Below the pieces are notes generated by a model, which did no database searches, was not told the DNA's origin, and saw nothing but the letters and a program-made list of their open reading frames with translations. 64,000 bases of DNA, taken from Symsagittifera roscoffensis. Taxonomy: Eukaryota > Xenacoelomorpha > Acoela > Convolutidae. A program made the position numbers and the translations under genes. Shown one piece after another: positions 54,947-64,000 of the stretch. The stretch lies in contig NC_087062.1 of assembly GCF_963678635.1 (NCBI RefSeq), positions 13,126,670 to 13,190,669 of the forward strand. Reading direction: 5' to 3'. Each line of letters begins with the position of its first letter. Positions within the stretch are counted from its first letter, which is position 1.

Positions 54947-55901
54947 GTCTTGAGACTGAACTCAAACTGTTTTATACGAATTTTTTGCTTCCTGGTCATG
55001 CCCGGAATTGAATTAATTAACATCTAGATTCATTTTCTGATTATGAGGAGCTAGGAGTTGAGGGAAAGGGTTGATCCATCTTCGATGGAGATGATGATTT
55101 TTATCTACTGAACAAAAACTTACTATTAGTATTGTTTACGATTACATAATAAATAGTAGTAGCCTTATTTTAGGAGTGACCTCGTGGTCTGGGGATACTG
55201 AGACCCAGCCATGAGCTCACTATTTCTGCATATCATTAAGTTAATTTGAGTGTTTTGACCGAAGCCGAAAGCAGTAACGTTTTTGTCGACCCGATAATAG
55301 AAAAGACCACCGAAAGTACTGGCTTGGTAGAGACGGTGAAAAGCATATAAAGCTCTGTTTAGAAGTTAGCCAGTCGTCTTAGGACTTAGTTTTATTTTCC
55401 GTCGAAATGTATCTTCCGGGCGAATGTTACAGTCTTGAGACTGAACTCAAACAGTTTTATACAATTTTTTAGCTTCCTGTTCATGCCTTGAATTGAATTT
55501 AATTAACATCTAGATTCATTTTCTAATATGGAGAAGCTAGGAGTTGAGGGAAAGGGTTGATCCATCTTCGATGGAGATGATGATTTTTATCTACTGAACA
55601 AAAACAATCGTAATAAAATGAATAGTATTAGCCCTGTTTTTGAGAGTGACCTCGTGGTCTGGGGGTAATGAAACTCAGCCATGAGCTCACTATTTTTGCA
55701 TGTAATTAGGTTACTTTGAGCGTTCTGGTCGAAGATGGAGAGCAGTAACGTTTTTGTCGACCCGATGTTAGGAAAACCACCAAAAGAACTGGCTTTGGTA
55801 GAGACGGTGAAAAGCACGTAGAGCTTTGTTTAGACGCGGGCCAGTCGTTTCACAACCTAGTTTTATTTTCCGTCGATATGTACTTCCGGGCGAATGTTAC
55901 A
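54947..55901 (+). repeat. Diverged tandem direct repeat, 485 and 470 bp (LTR-like?)
   Basis: Copies 54947-55431 and 55432-55901 both start GTCTTGAGACTGAACTCAAA and end CTTCCGGGCGAATGTTACA, with many substitutions and indels between them. The first has GCATATAAAGC (TATA-like) near 55343 where the second has GCACGTAGAGC. Size, promoter-like box, CA end and position 5' of a gypsy element fit LTRs, but the start is not TG, and I found no clear primer-binding site. Alternative: an unrelated repeat. Confidence 0.5.
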
Positions 55902-56792
55902 TAGATACATAGATGTTTTTATGGCGCTCCTGGATGTTGTTCTTTTTTAACATCATGACCGGCAGAACCGTTAACGAGCACTCCGCGCCAAGCGGATGCT
56001 CATAATAACGCCCATAATAAGGCCCTAACCGCCGGCCGGGGCGGAAGGATAGTTCGGATCGCGGAAGCCTTCCGGATTCCCGTGAATAGCTTTTTAACCT
56101 AGTTAACACCGAAAATTCACGTTCCAGGAAGGGTGGGGGGATTGGCCGTCCCCTAGTTCCCTGAGAAGTCTGTGACAAAAAACACTTAAAGATATACAAG
56201 AAACAAAACAAAAAGTAGTATAGTACCCAAGATACACAAAAAACATAAAAAATAACCGAAAAAAAAAACAATAAAAAAAGTATAAAATCAGTAGAAATCA
56301 TCCCCCAGACGAGATGTGATCCGAACCTCCCGTTTGTTGTTGTTAGATAAATTGTTGGTACAGGCATTTATATCAGCCCGGTCATGCCAGCTTGATAATA
56401 AAAATTATTGTTCGAACAACGTCCACTAATGAATCGACAGGTTTTAAAACCCGTTTGCCGATGACCTTCCGGGTTACAGAGAAATTGAACTTAACGTGTT
56501 TGATTTAGTGAATTCATCAATCCGGAGGGGTCCAAATAGCATAGTTTTTGGCAAATTTTTTCAATTAGAGGGCTTTAGTTTGAATTTTTTGCCTTGAACT
56601 AGAAGAGCATAGGCCTTCTGAGCTCGGATCAATATATTTTAGGTCGAACAGAACAGAATTGCGAAAAAAGTTAGGCGGAACATATAAGAGAGAAAATTTT
56701 TGATTTTAGAAACAAGACGTTTTAGTTAGTAACTTTGGAACTACTGGACAGATCGACTAAACACATCAGGCCAGTCAGGAAACTTTGTGAGT
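55902..56792. other. Leader region before gag, no gene
   Basis: A G+C-rich patch (55975-56160) with CCGCCGGCCGGGGCGG stands out. TCAATCCGGAGGGGTCC at 56518 repeats AGAATCCGGAGGGGTCT at 54935, hinting that repeat boundaries of the retroelement lie here. Confidence 0.35.
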
Positions 56793-57653
56793 ATGACAAA
56801 TTCAGAAATGCGAACTGGGGAGAATAGAAACACAGGGCCAAGCAACGCACCGGCGGATCCAGAGGTAGACATTGAAAAGTTTGCCGATAACCTTTGCCGA
56901 TAATTCGAACACATGTGTTTGTGTTTGAGCCCAAGGAGGAGTCATGCGAGCCAAGCAAGAAACAATCCGAGCGACTCGGACAGAAGGGAAGTTTCAAGTA
57001 CATAACCCTTATCAGGGGGCAATGATACTCAGGCGGGGCATTCAAGAGATGCTACATCAATAGCCACAGCCTTTGAACCTTTGAACAGGTCTTTGGAGAC
57101 ATTCCTTACGAATTTATCTAGAACCAATGAACGTAGTGAAAAGTCCAGAAGATTCTTTAAGATTCCAAGATGCTATAAAGACGAATCTGATGGCTGTATT
57201 GATACCTAGATAGAGGTGATGAAACTGCTATTTGAGGAAGAAGACTTGTCAGAAAGGCAAGAATGCAGTGCGCTCACCGGTAACTTGGAAGGGACAGCCC
57301 TAAACTGCGTGATGGCCAAAATGCAATACCAACGGGACACTGCTGAGAAAATCTTGTTAAATCGTTTTGGCTCAGGGGTGCAGGGACACCAAGCAATGAT
57401 GCGCTTCGAGAAACGAAGGCAACGAGAAGATGAGACAATAGACAAGTTTCTAGACATTTTGGAGATGCTGAGAAGTCGTAGCCAACGAGATGAGTCAAAC
57501 AGAAGGATGAACCTGGCAGTAACCTCAAAATTCATCGATGGTGTGAAGAATGATGAACTTCGAACAATGTTAGCAACACATTACACACCACTCTCAACCA
57601 ATGCGCCAACACCAGAGGAGTTAAGACTCAAGTCAAAAGAATATCTTTTTTGA
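56793..57653 (+). pseudogene. Gypsy Gag, capsid-like region
   Basis: From ATG 56793 the frame is open only to about 56901, then broken. 57216-57653 is open and reads VMKLLFEEEDLSERQECSAL, RFGSGVQGHQAMMRFEKRRQ and LRTMLATHYTPL, a retrotransposon Gag (capsid) pattern. Gag assembles the particle that packages element RNA. Broken, so not functional here. Confidence 0.7.
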
Positions 57654-57734
57654 AACCTCCTTCGAGATCTGGATATTACAAGAACAATTATGGCAATTTT
57701 AACAGCGGACCAGCAAACCAAGGGAACAACTGAT

Positions 57735-57965
57735 AGACAAGAGGCGCACTTGTGCAAATTGCAATTCGACGGACCATCATGTGTCATCATGCCCAACTTA
57801 CAAACAGGGCATGAAAGCAATACGCTTCAGCCTCGAGGACGAAGATGCGTCAGAGATTGACCATGAGGTTTTCATGAGAGGAGTAATTGCGAAATTCGAA
57901 CCGAGGTGTTTTTTTTTGCAAATTGGAAGGTCATTTTAAATCGGATTGTCCGCAATTCTGGGACG
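57735..57965 (+). pseudogene. Gypsy nucleocapsid zinc knuckles
   Basis: CANCNSTDHHVSSC (about 57754-57795) is a perfect CX2CX4HX4C knuckle. A second knuckle about 120 bp on starts CFF and is interrupted by a frame change in the T-run at 57908-57916, its remaining ligands lying in another frame. It binds element RNA in the family. Confidence 0.7.
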
Positions 57966-58035
57966 CTGTAGCAGACATTAAACATCCAAGGCATGAGGAA
58001 GCTTTATCTGTTGTGAAAGCCAGCAGGCTCGCCTA

Positions 58036-58293
58036 TTGAGTGAAGCGGAGGCGCGCAGAAAAGAAAAACCGCAAGAGCTGGCAACGAAGAAGATGCAGGC
58101 GGTAACGGAAGAGACATGTGAACCAGAACGTGTGCCTGCGGCGAATGACTTCAAGATCGAGTATAGGGCAGCCGCGAGGGATGATCTAAACAGAGTCCAG
58201 CAGGAATTGGTAGCGAAGCAAATCGAACGAAAAGTGAAGCTCGAATTGGAAAAAGAGAAACTACAGGAGAAGCTGAATGCTGAAGTAGTTTGA
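58036..58293 (+). pseudogene. Gypsy spacer, charged coiled-coil-like
   Basis: 85-codon frame rich in Glu, Lys and Arg with heptad-like spacing (VAKQIERKVKLELEKEKLQE). It lies between nucleocapsid and protease. No domain recognised. Confidence 0.4.
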
Positions 58294-58649
58294 GCATGAA
58301 ATTAAATGTGATATCCGGGCAGAAGTTTGGTATGGTGCCACAAGGAAGCAAAATACAATCGATAATTTCGGTAGCGGGACACCAGGTAATCAGAAATCTG
58401 AGTGAACCATCAGAATTAACTTTGATGCATTTGGACACATATGCAGATTATCTGAGGCAGGGGGAGCCACGCACTGAGTCAAGAGCTGTGCGAGCGCTAC
58501 TAGTAACGGGTGGCCCTCGAATAAAGAAGCTTCACAGGCGCTACGTGGAAGTCTATGGACCTTATCAAGTGATGCTGAACGTGGATGGAATCAGTATCTA
58601 CACTAGGACATATGTGACAACAGACAGTGACTAAATAGGGCAGATCTAT

Positions 58650-59197
58650 TTGGGTCAAGAAGAATTTAAAGTCCGTAGGATAGGCCATGACGCCATGATG
58701 GAGCAAGACGCAGTTCACATTGGATACGAAGCAGATGTGACTGCTTATCTGCTCGACACCAATGGGAAGAAAATCGGAGTCAGAGGGCTTCTGGACACAG
58801 GAGGAGTAGTGAGCGTGATGTCGATAAAAATTTGGGAAAGAAGGGGCTTCACGAGGAAGATCTAATTCCGACGAATCTCTAGCCGGCCGCAGTCAATCGA
58901 GGAGCGATTTACGTAGCCGGAAGAACACCAATAATGGTCCTCCACATGGGAGGACGGGATCTTTGGATGAGCTTCCTGGTAGTAGAAAATCTGGATGACT
59001 CAGACCAATTCATCTTGGGCAGAAAATTTGCCAGAAATTTTGACGTGATGATTGACTTGAACAACGGTCTAATAGGGATTAGAAACCCGGACCGCAAGTA
59101 TGTTAAGAAACCAATTAAAAGAATAATAACAGATAAAAACAAGGTACCAATCTTTTTAGATAGAAAGGTAAAACTACAGTGGGTCAGGCTGTGGTAG
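58650..59197 (+). pseudogene. Gypsy aspartic protease
   Basis: VRGLLDTGGVVSVMSIKIW carries the catalytic D-T-G signature in a retropepsin setting (LLDTGA in most relatives; here DTGG). The frame breaks at about 58863 and continues in another at 58934 with SFLVVENLDDSDQFILGRKF, the usual ILG-x-x-F distal part. The protease would cut Gag-Pol. Confidence 0.7.
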
Positions 59198-59749
59198 CAA
59201 TTTTTAGCATGAGGAATTTGAATTCGTTAAGTGATAGTAAGCAGGTTTGTTTGGTACCGAATCCAAATAGTCAAACTCAGTGATTTTAGGCCGGAGTTTC
59301 TCGGTAACTCGAAACGGTCTGTGTGTCAGTGTGTTATTGAACACACTGGACACCACGGTTTCAATCCAGCGTGGGAAGAAACTTGGTTACGCTTTGCCAA
59401 TGAGGACCGACTATGAAGAGGGACAAAACTTGAAAAGATTTAGTGTGAACGACTGTCCATATCATGCCAATAAAGATAAAAATTTTAAAAGAATTAAAGA
59501 ACTTAAATCTATTCATATGTTGTTTTCAATAGAGTCCGAAACGGACGACGGCTTGTCGAGCTGCTCGAATTTTCCGGAATGCCCCTCGTTGTATGAACTA
59601 GAATCTGACAAACCGGTTTTGCCACAAATAAAACACTTGAAAGGGAAAATAGGCGAGGGAGATTTTGAATCATTACGGGCGGTTTAAAATCGGACGCGGA
59701 ATTATTTTCAAGACATAAGGCGGATATCGGTTGTTGTGACTTCGTCGAA

Positions 59750-60503
59750 CACGAAATTGAATTAAAAGAAGGGGCCGTTCCCCACAGGGAAGGCGCAAGA
59801 CGAATGACGCCACATAAGTCGGAAGCGTGCCGAACGGAGATTGAAATGCTGCTCGAATACGATATGATAGAACCCTCGAAATCGCCATGGGCTTGTGGGG
59901 TAGTAATGGCGAAAAAGAAAGGGGGCAGCTTAGGTTTTGTTGCGACTTTCGCTACTTGAACGCGGTGACAATAAAGGATGCGTACCCGATACCGCGGATA
60001 GACGAGAGTCTCTCTAAGCTTGGTGATGCCAAATTCTTCACCACACTTGATCTGGGTTCTGCCTTCTGGCAGGTTCCTCTGCGGAAGAAGGATAGAGAAA
60101 AGACCGGATTCGCATGGGGTTGTACCAGTGGAAGAGGTTGCCCTTCGGCTTCTGCAACGCAACGGCCACTTTTCAAAGATTGATGGCTCAGGCTTTGAAC
60201 AGAGTGACGAAGAAATACGGGAATCTTGTGATGTTTTACGTTGATGACGTGGTCATTGCAACACCAACCCTAGAAGTCCACATCGACCGGCTCGATGGGG
60301 TCTTTGGATGCATGAAAAGAGCAGGCTTGAAAAGCAAACCATCGAAATGTGAAATCCTCAGGGATTCAATCAAGTATCTAGGAAGAATGGTGGACAGGCA
60401 TGGCGTGAGGCCGGACCCGGAAGCAGTGAAGGCTGTGTTGACATGGAAGGCTCCCAGAACGGACACACAACTCACGAGCTTCCTAGGGTTCACCAATTTT
60501 TAA
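59750..60503 (+). pseudogene. Gypsy reverse transcriptase
   Basis: One frame gives CDFRYLNAVTIKDAYPIPRI and FFTTLDLGSAFWQVPL (motif A, catalytic Asp). After a shift near 60110 another gives WKRLPFGFCNATATFQRLM (motif B) and FYVDDVVIAT (motif C, YVDD), continuing to LTSFLGFTNF. All three catalytic Asp are present but split over two frames. Confidence 0.85.
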
Positions 60504-60533
60504 CGTGAGTTCATAAAAGGATATGCAGACAAG

Positions 60534-61286
60534 GTGTATCCAATGCAGAGGCTGATGCGCAACAAAGGAAAGAAAATCGAATGGAACGAAGAAGCACGAG
60601 TTGCCTTCGAGAACATAAAGCGGGAAATGTGCGAAGTGCCAGTGCTAGGCATGCCTACGGAAAAGGGCATGTATGTTATTGACACAGATGCATCAGTAGT
60701 AGTCATCTCAGGAATACTGCATCAGAAGCAGGAATGGAATGGAAGAACAGTTCTCCGTCCCATTGCATATGGCAGTAAGGTGTTAAGTGACATTGAGATG
60801 AAATATGGTGCACCAAAAGCAGAAATGTTTTCAGTAGTCACATTCGTGGAAAAGTACCGCGCATACTTGGGGAGCGCTCCCTTCAAGTTACGCGTGGACA
60901 ACAGAGCGTTATCTTGGTTGAAGACATACTCGATGGATCAGAGTTATATTGGTAGATGGATAGTAAGATTAGATGGCTACCACATGATAATCGAGCACAG
61001 GATGCGTGATAAACATCAGAATGCTAACAGCCTCAGTAGGAAAACTGAGTTCTATGAAAGATTGGAACAGAGGCAAGCCAATCAAGCAGAAATAAAGGAA
61101 GGATTCTCGTTTCTGGACAAAGAAACTTATGGAACGCTTCCCTTAACGAGATGGTTGGATAAGTCTGGACATCCAATTCCAGGGCACCCTGAGTTACCTG
61201 TAGAGAAAGCAGCCGAGATAATGATTCTATCCAAGAAGGACCCGATGCCCTTGGATCTGTTGCTGCGCTCAAACCTGGTCCAATAG
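60534..61286 (+). pseudogene. Gypsy RNase H and connection to integrase
   Basis: 250-codon open frame. GMYVIDTDASVVVISGILHQ holds the first catalytic Asp of RNase H. EMKYGAPKAEMFSVVTFVEK holds the Glu, LRVDNRALSWLK the D-N segment, and DKHQNANSLSRK the last Asp/Asn-A-D-like region (NANSLSR where N-x-A-D-x-LSR is usual, so the fourth acidic residue is altered). RNase H removes the RNA template. Continuous with RT in order, after a TAA at 60501. Confidence 0.85.
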
Positions 61287-61298
61287 GAACTCTCTCGC

Positions 61299-62120
61299 AT
61301 GAACATAAACAGCCTCTCATTATTGGATAAAACGGTGCAGGTCACACCTCAAGTGATGCGGATGGTGGGTGGATTGTTAGAGAGAGAAGTGACCAGAGAT
61401 GACCCCGAGTGGGCAGCAGCTGTGGCATCACTGACAGTCAGTGGAAAGGTGAGTATCATGCCGTCAAGACGACAACACAAAGAAAACGAGAGGGATTGTA
61501 GGACAATAGTTCAGCAACTATTATCCTCAATACCCATCGAGGTTTTAACCAGTACTTTATAGAAATGGAAAGAGCAGGGGAACGACTCACAAAAGAAAAC
61601 TGTTACCTTTGAGGACCAGCAGAGGGAAGGTGAGGAAGTTGATCGAAGCCTGGAGCAAGGCAATTTGTCCGGGGAGACAAACGGTTAAGAGAGAGGGCGA
61701 ATTCAAAATCAAAGCCCGGGACGAGAAAGTTTGTCCGGGGAATCTGATGTGGAAGAGAAAGTTCCTGATGAGGAACAGGACCTGGAGGATAAGATTTTGC
61801 CCGGGAAGTTCAAGTGGATGAGCAGAATACACAGAACTGACCCAGGAGAGGGAACAGGCTCCATTACAGACTCTTCAATAGGTGATAATTCCCGGAACTC
61901 AGGAATTGACACCTACTCAGACAGGAACTCGAGCTCAAGATCGGAACTGTCAGAGCTAGCGATCCACACACTACTAGTGGAGACTCGAGCAAGGGATCTG
62001 GACAGGGAGGTTTATCAAGACCCTGACAGTGATCGCTACCTCATACCAGGTGAAAGAGTCTTTGATAACGCAGCGAATGATATGGAAAAAATAGCGGTAT
62101 CGTAACGTTCGATAAGTCTG
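61299..62120 (+). pseudogene. Unusual acidic insertion between RNase H and integrase
   Basis: About 800 bp of coding-like sequence, in frames 61299-61562, 61609-61821 and 61731-62105. It is rich in Glu, Asp, Ser and Gly, for example SESDVEEKVPDEEQDLEDKI-type repeats. It has repeated tracts of TTTGTCCGGGG (61667, 61730) and GCCCGGG-AGTT. Gypsy elements normally have a short link here. No domain recognised. Confidence 0.4.
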
Positions 62121-62675
62121 TTGCCACAAAAAGAGGGAGTCAGGACTGTTCTTCAGCCGTTCGAACAAGAAACACAGCCGTTGGCGAAGATTTGGTGCGT
62201 TAAGATGGAAGAAGACACGCATCAGCCTAATGAGCTGAATAGTCAGATGAGGGTCATGAAGATGTACTTGAAGGCGAGATATAGACTCTCGGACCTACTA
62301 AGAGCGCAAAGAAATGACCGCATGACAAGCAACCTGAAAAGGAGGGTCGAAAATGGTGCTCCGGACAAAGGAGACCTGGAGGAAAACAGTTATCGTATTC
62401 TGAGACAGTACTTTATGCAGAAAGAGGTAAGGTTATATCTGAACAAGGACGGGATCGTGGCTTGCAAGAGAAGAGAAGAAGACAAATTCCTGTACAAGTA
62501 TAACGCGATAGTGTTGCCGCAATTCTATCAGACAGAACTTTTATTCAGGTCGCATGATCAGATGGGCTATCAGGGATTCGACAAAGTATATCAGAGGATC
62601 CTGAAGCGCTTTGAGTGGCCTGGATTGAAAAAAGCATGCGAGAAGTGGGTAACAGCATGTCTGTCATGCCAATAG
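62121..62675 (+). pseudogene. Gypsy integrase N-terminal zinc-binding region
   Basis: 184-codon frame ending LLFRSHDQMGYQGFDKVYQR and CEKWVTACLSCQ. The H-x3-5-H...C-x2-C (H2C2) zinc-binding pattern is present, with the second His replaced (HDQMGYQG instead of H-x-x-x-GH-x-G). It is followed at once by a stop (TAG at 62673). Confidence 0.75.
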
Positions 62676-63344
62676 GTCAAGGATCCAGGGAAGTTGCGAT
62701 TTCCCTTGCAGTCAATCGAGTCATCTGAATTTAACGAGGTGATGCAGATTGATCACCAAAAGATATGCATGACAGACAGTGGTTACAATCAAGTCTTGGT
62801 CATGATAGATCACTTCACGAAGTATGCAGAGACCGTGCCCTGCATCACCGCCTCAGCAGAATAGGCGTGCGATCACCTAATCAATACATGGACAGCGAGA
62901 CATGGTTGTCCGTAAACGTTTCAATCGTACAACGGGACAGCTTTCCTGGGAGAACTTACGAAAGAGCTCATGAGACGTTCACAGGTGGCTCAGGCTCATT
63001 CCACGACATACCATCCCCAGACGAATGGCTTAGTGGAAAGGCAGAACCGAACGGTAGTGTCGATGCTGAGGGTATATTGTTCCAGGTACATGACCGATTG
63101 GGACAGATATCTTCCACAGGTGATGGGAGCTTATAACAGCACACAACACTCCACCACCGGAGTTAGTCCACACATGATGCTAACCGGACACGAGAAGTCT
63201 CTGCCCTTGACTTTTTTCTATCCAGAGTATGAGGGAAAGAAAACCTCTCCACGCGTCTATGTAAGGGATGCGATTAGACGTCAGCAAGAGTTGAACGACT
63301 TGTGTAGACAAAATACTCAGCAGGCACAGGCAAGGCAGAGGTAA
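62676..63344 (+). pseudogene. Gypsy integrase catalytic core and C-terminal part
   Basis: After the stop, VMIDHFTKYAETVPC-type sequence (about 62800-62850) is the first core segment. Further on, in the frame 62970-63344, come TTYHPQTNGLVERQNRTV (catalytic Glu) and GAYNSTQHSTTGVSPHMML. The intermediate Asp region (62880-62965) is scrambled by frame changes. The core joins element DNA to host DNA. Non-functional here. Confidence 0.8.
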
Positions 63345-63950
63345 AGATTCGACAAGAAGGCAGCTGGTGCAAAAGCTTACTCGGTAGGAGACTACGTATG
63401 GGTATTTCAGAACGTTATACCACCGAAAGGAACGAAAAAGCTCCTAAAAATGGTGGGGACCTTTCATGATTGTGGAAGTACACCAAGAGAGACGCTTTTA
63501 TAGAGTGAGTACTGGCCGAGCCGCTCATTACGAGATCATTTAGCTACACAACCCATCGACAGAAAACTGGTGTATACCTACAGATATGGAAGAGTGGGAT
63601 TATCTGATGATGGACCCAGCTTGTGAAGTCAACGAGCAGGGCACCAGAAAAAAGAACGATGTAAATGAAGTCGTAGAGGAAGGAACAAGTCCAACCACTG
63701 GACCTGTATCCAAGAGAGGCGATTGAAGCGGATGACGAGACCTTGCCCTACGCGGAGGAGGACTGGCAAGACCCAGAACAAATTGAGATACCCAAGAATT
63801 TGGAACCAGATCTTCCGTTTACGATACAGACTAGACAGAATGACAGGGCAAGATCCAAGATGAAATATATTTCATACGGGGACGACTTCGTAGTGGACAG
63901 GATAGATCTAAAGAAGATAGTGGAAGAAGTGGTGTGGGTCTAGAAGGAAT
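63345..63950 (+). pseudogene. Gypsy Pol C-terminal tail
   Basis: Stretches such as GDYVWVFQNVIPPKGTKKL recall the SH3-like tail of gypsy integrases. The frame 63743-63943 (EDWQDPEQIEIPKNLEPDLP, then YISYGDDFVVDRIDLKKIVE) is acidic and ends at TAG. A new ATG at 63956 (MSQDIDIVDDHDEEW) opens toward the window edge and may be another ORF of the element. Confidence 0.45.
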
Positions 63951-64000
63951 AACCATGTCGCAAGACATCGACATAGTAGATGACCACGATGAGGAATGGA

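Larger units (their letters stand above)
56793..63950 (+). mobile_element. Ty3/gypsy-type LTR retroelement, heavily frameshifted, truncated by window or unresolved 3' end
   Basis: Gag, zinc knuckles, aspartic protease, RT, RNase H, H2C2 zinc-binding domain and integrase core occur in the order that defines Ty3/gypsy (RT-RH-IN). At least ten frame changes or stops split it. No 3' LTR matching the 54.9-55.9 kb repeat was seen before the window ends. Components are listed separately. Confidence 0.9.

Noticed and set aside
55897..56367. 156-codon minus-strand ORF
   Set aside because: Low-complexity Phe/Leu/Ile-rich translation of a T-rich complement and a G+C-rich patch; no family likeness.

Overview
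This is a window of an AT-rich animal (invertebrate) nuclear genome. The evidence is spliceosomal genes with GT-AG introns that encode animal-wide proteins, set in long non-coding stretches crowded with mobile-element relics. I cannot name the species. The standard genetic code is used: both complete host genes read through without in-frame stops.

Two host genes can be built exon by exon. On the minus strand, 26987 down to 20736, is a ten-exon SHOC2/SUR-8 leucine-rich-repeat gene (674 codons plus stop, all nine intron phases agree). On the plus strand, 43634 to 48001, is a four-exon SLC4 anion-transporter gene, closest by recall to the SLC4A11 (borate/H+/NH3) branch.

The left third (about 430-17800) is built from decayed copies of an unusual coding unit: a Pif1-type SF1 helicase followed by a GIY-YIG nuclease-like domain and then a small conserved domain of unknown function. 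One copy has been expanded by three separate tandem duplication events (2 x 2261 bp, 3 x 1110 bp, 2 x 1662 bp). A second, clearly different copy (about 14960-17780) carries an endogenous partiti-like viral RNA-dependent RNA polymerase sequence where the GIY-YIG domain would be expected.

The region between the two host genes holds a damaged CR1/L2-like LINE (29723-33435, minus). It is flanked by an extraordinarily long direct repeat of about 400-460 bp that behaves as a target-site duplication, nested in two further repeats. To its right, 34.3-42.6 kb is a mosaic of dispersed repeats: tRNA-like box-B segments, a small hairpin family with a compensatory base change, and a 2.4-kb perfect-looking tandem duplication.

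Downstream of SLC4 come a degenerate tandem array (49.46-50.52 kb), short doubtful ORFs, a small fold-back element, a 485-bp direct repeat that may be LTR-like, and a heavily frameshifted Ty3/gypsy retroelement with gag, protease, RT, RNase H and integrase (56.8-63.95 kb) running to the window edge.

No classical tRNA or rRNA gene, CRISPR array or bacterial-type feature was seen.
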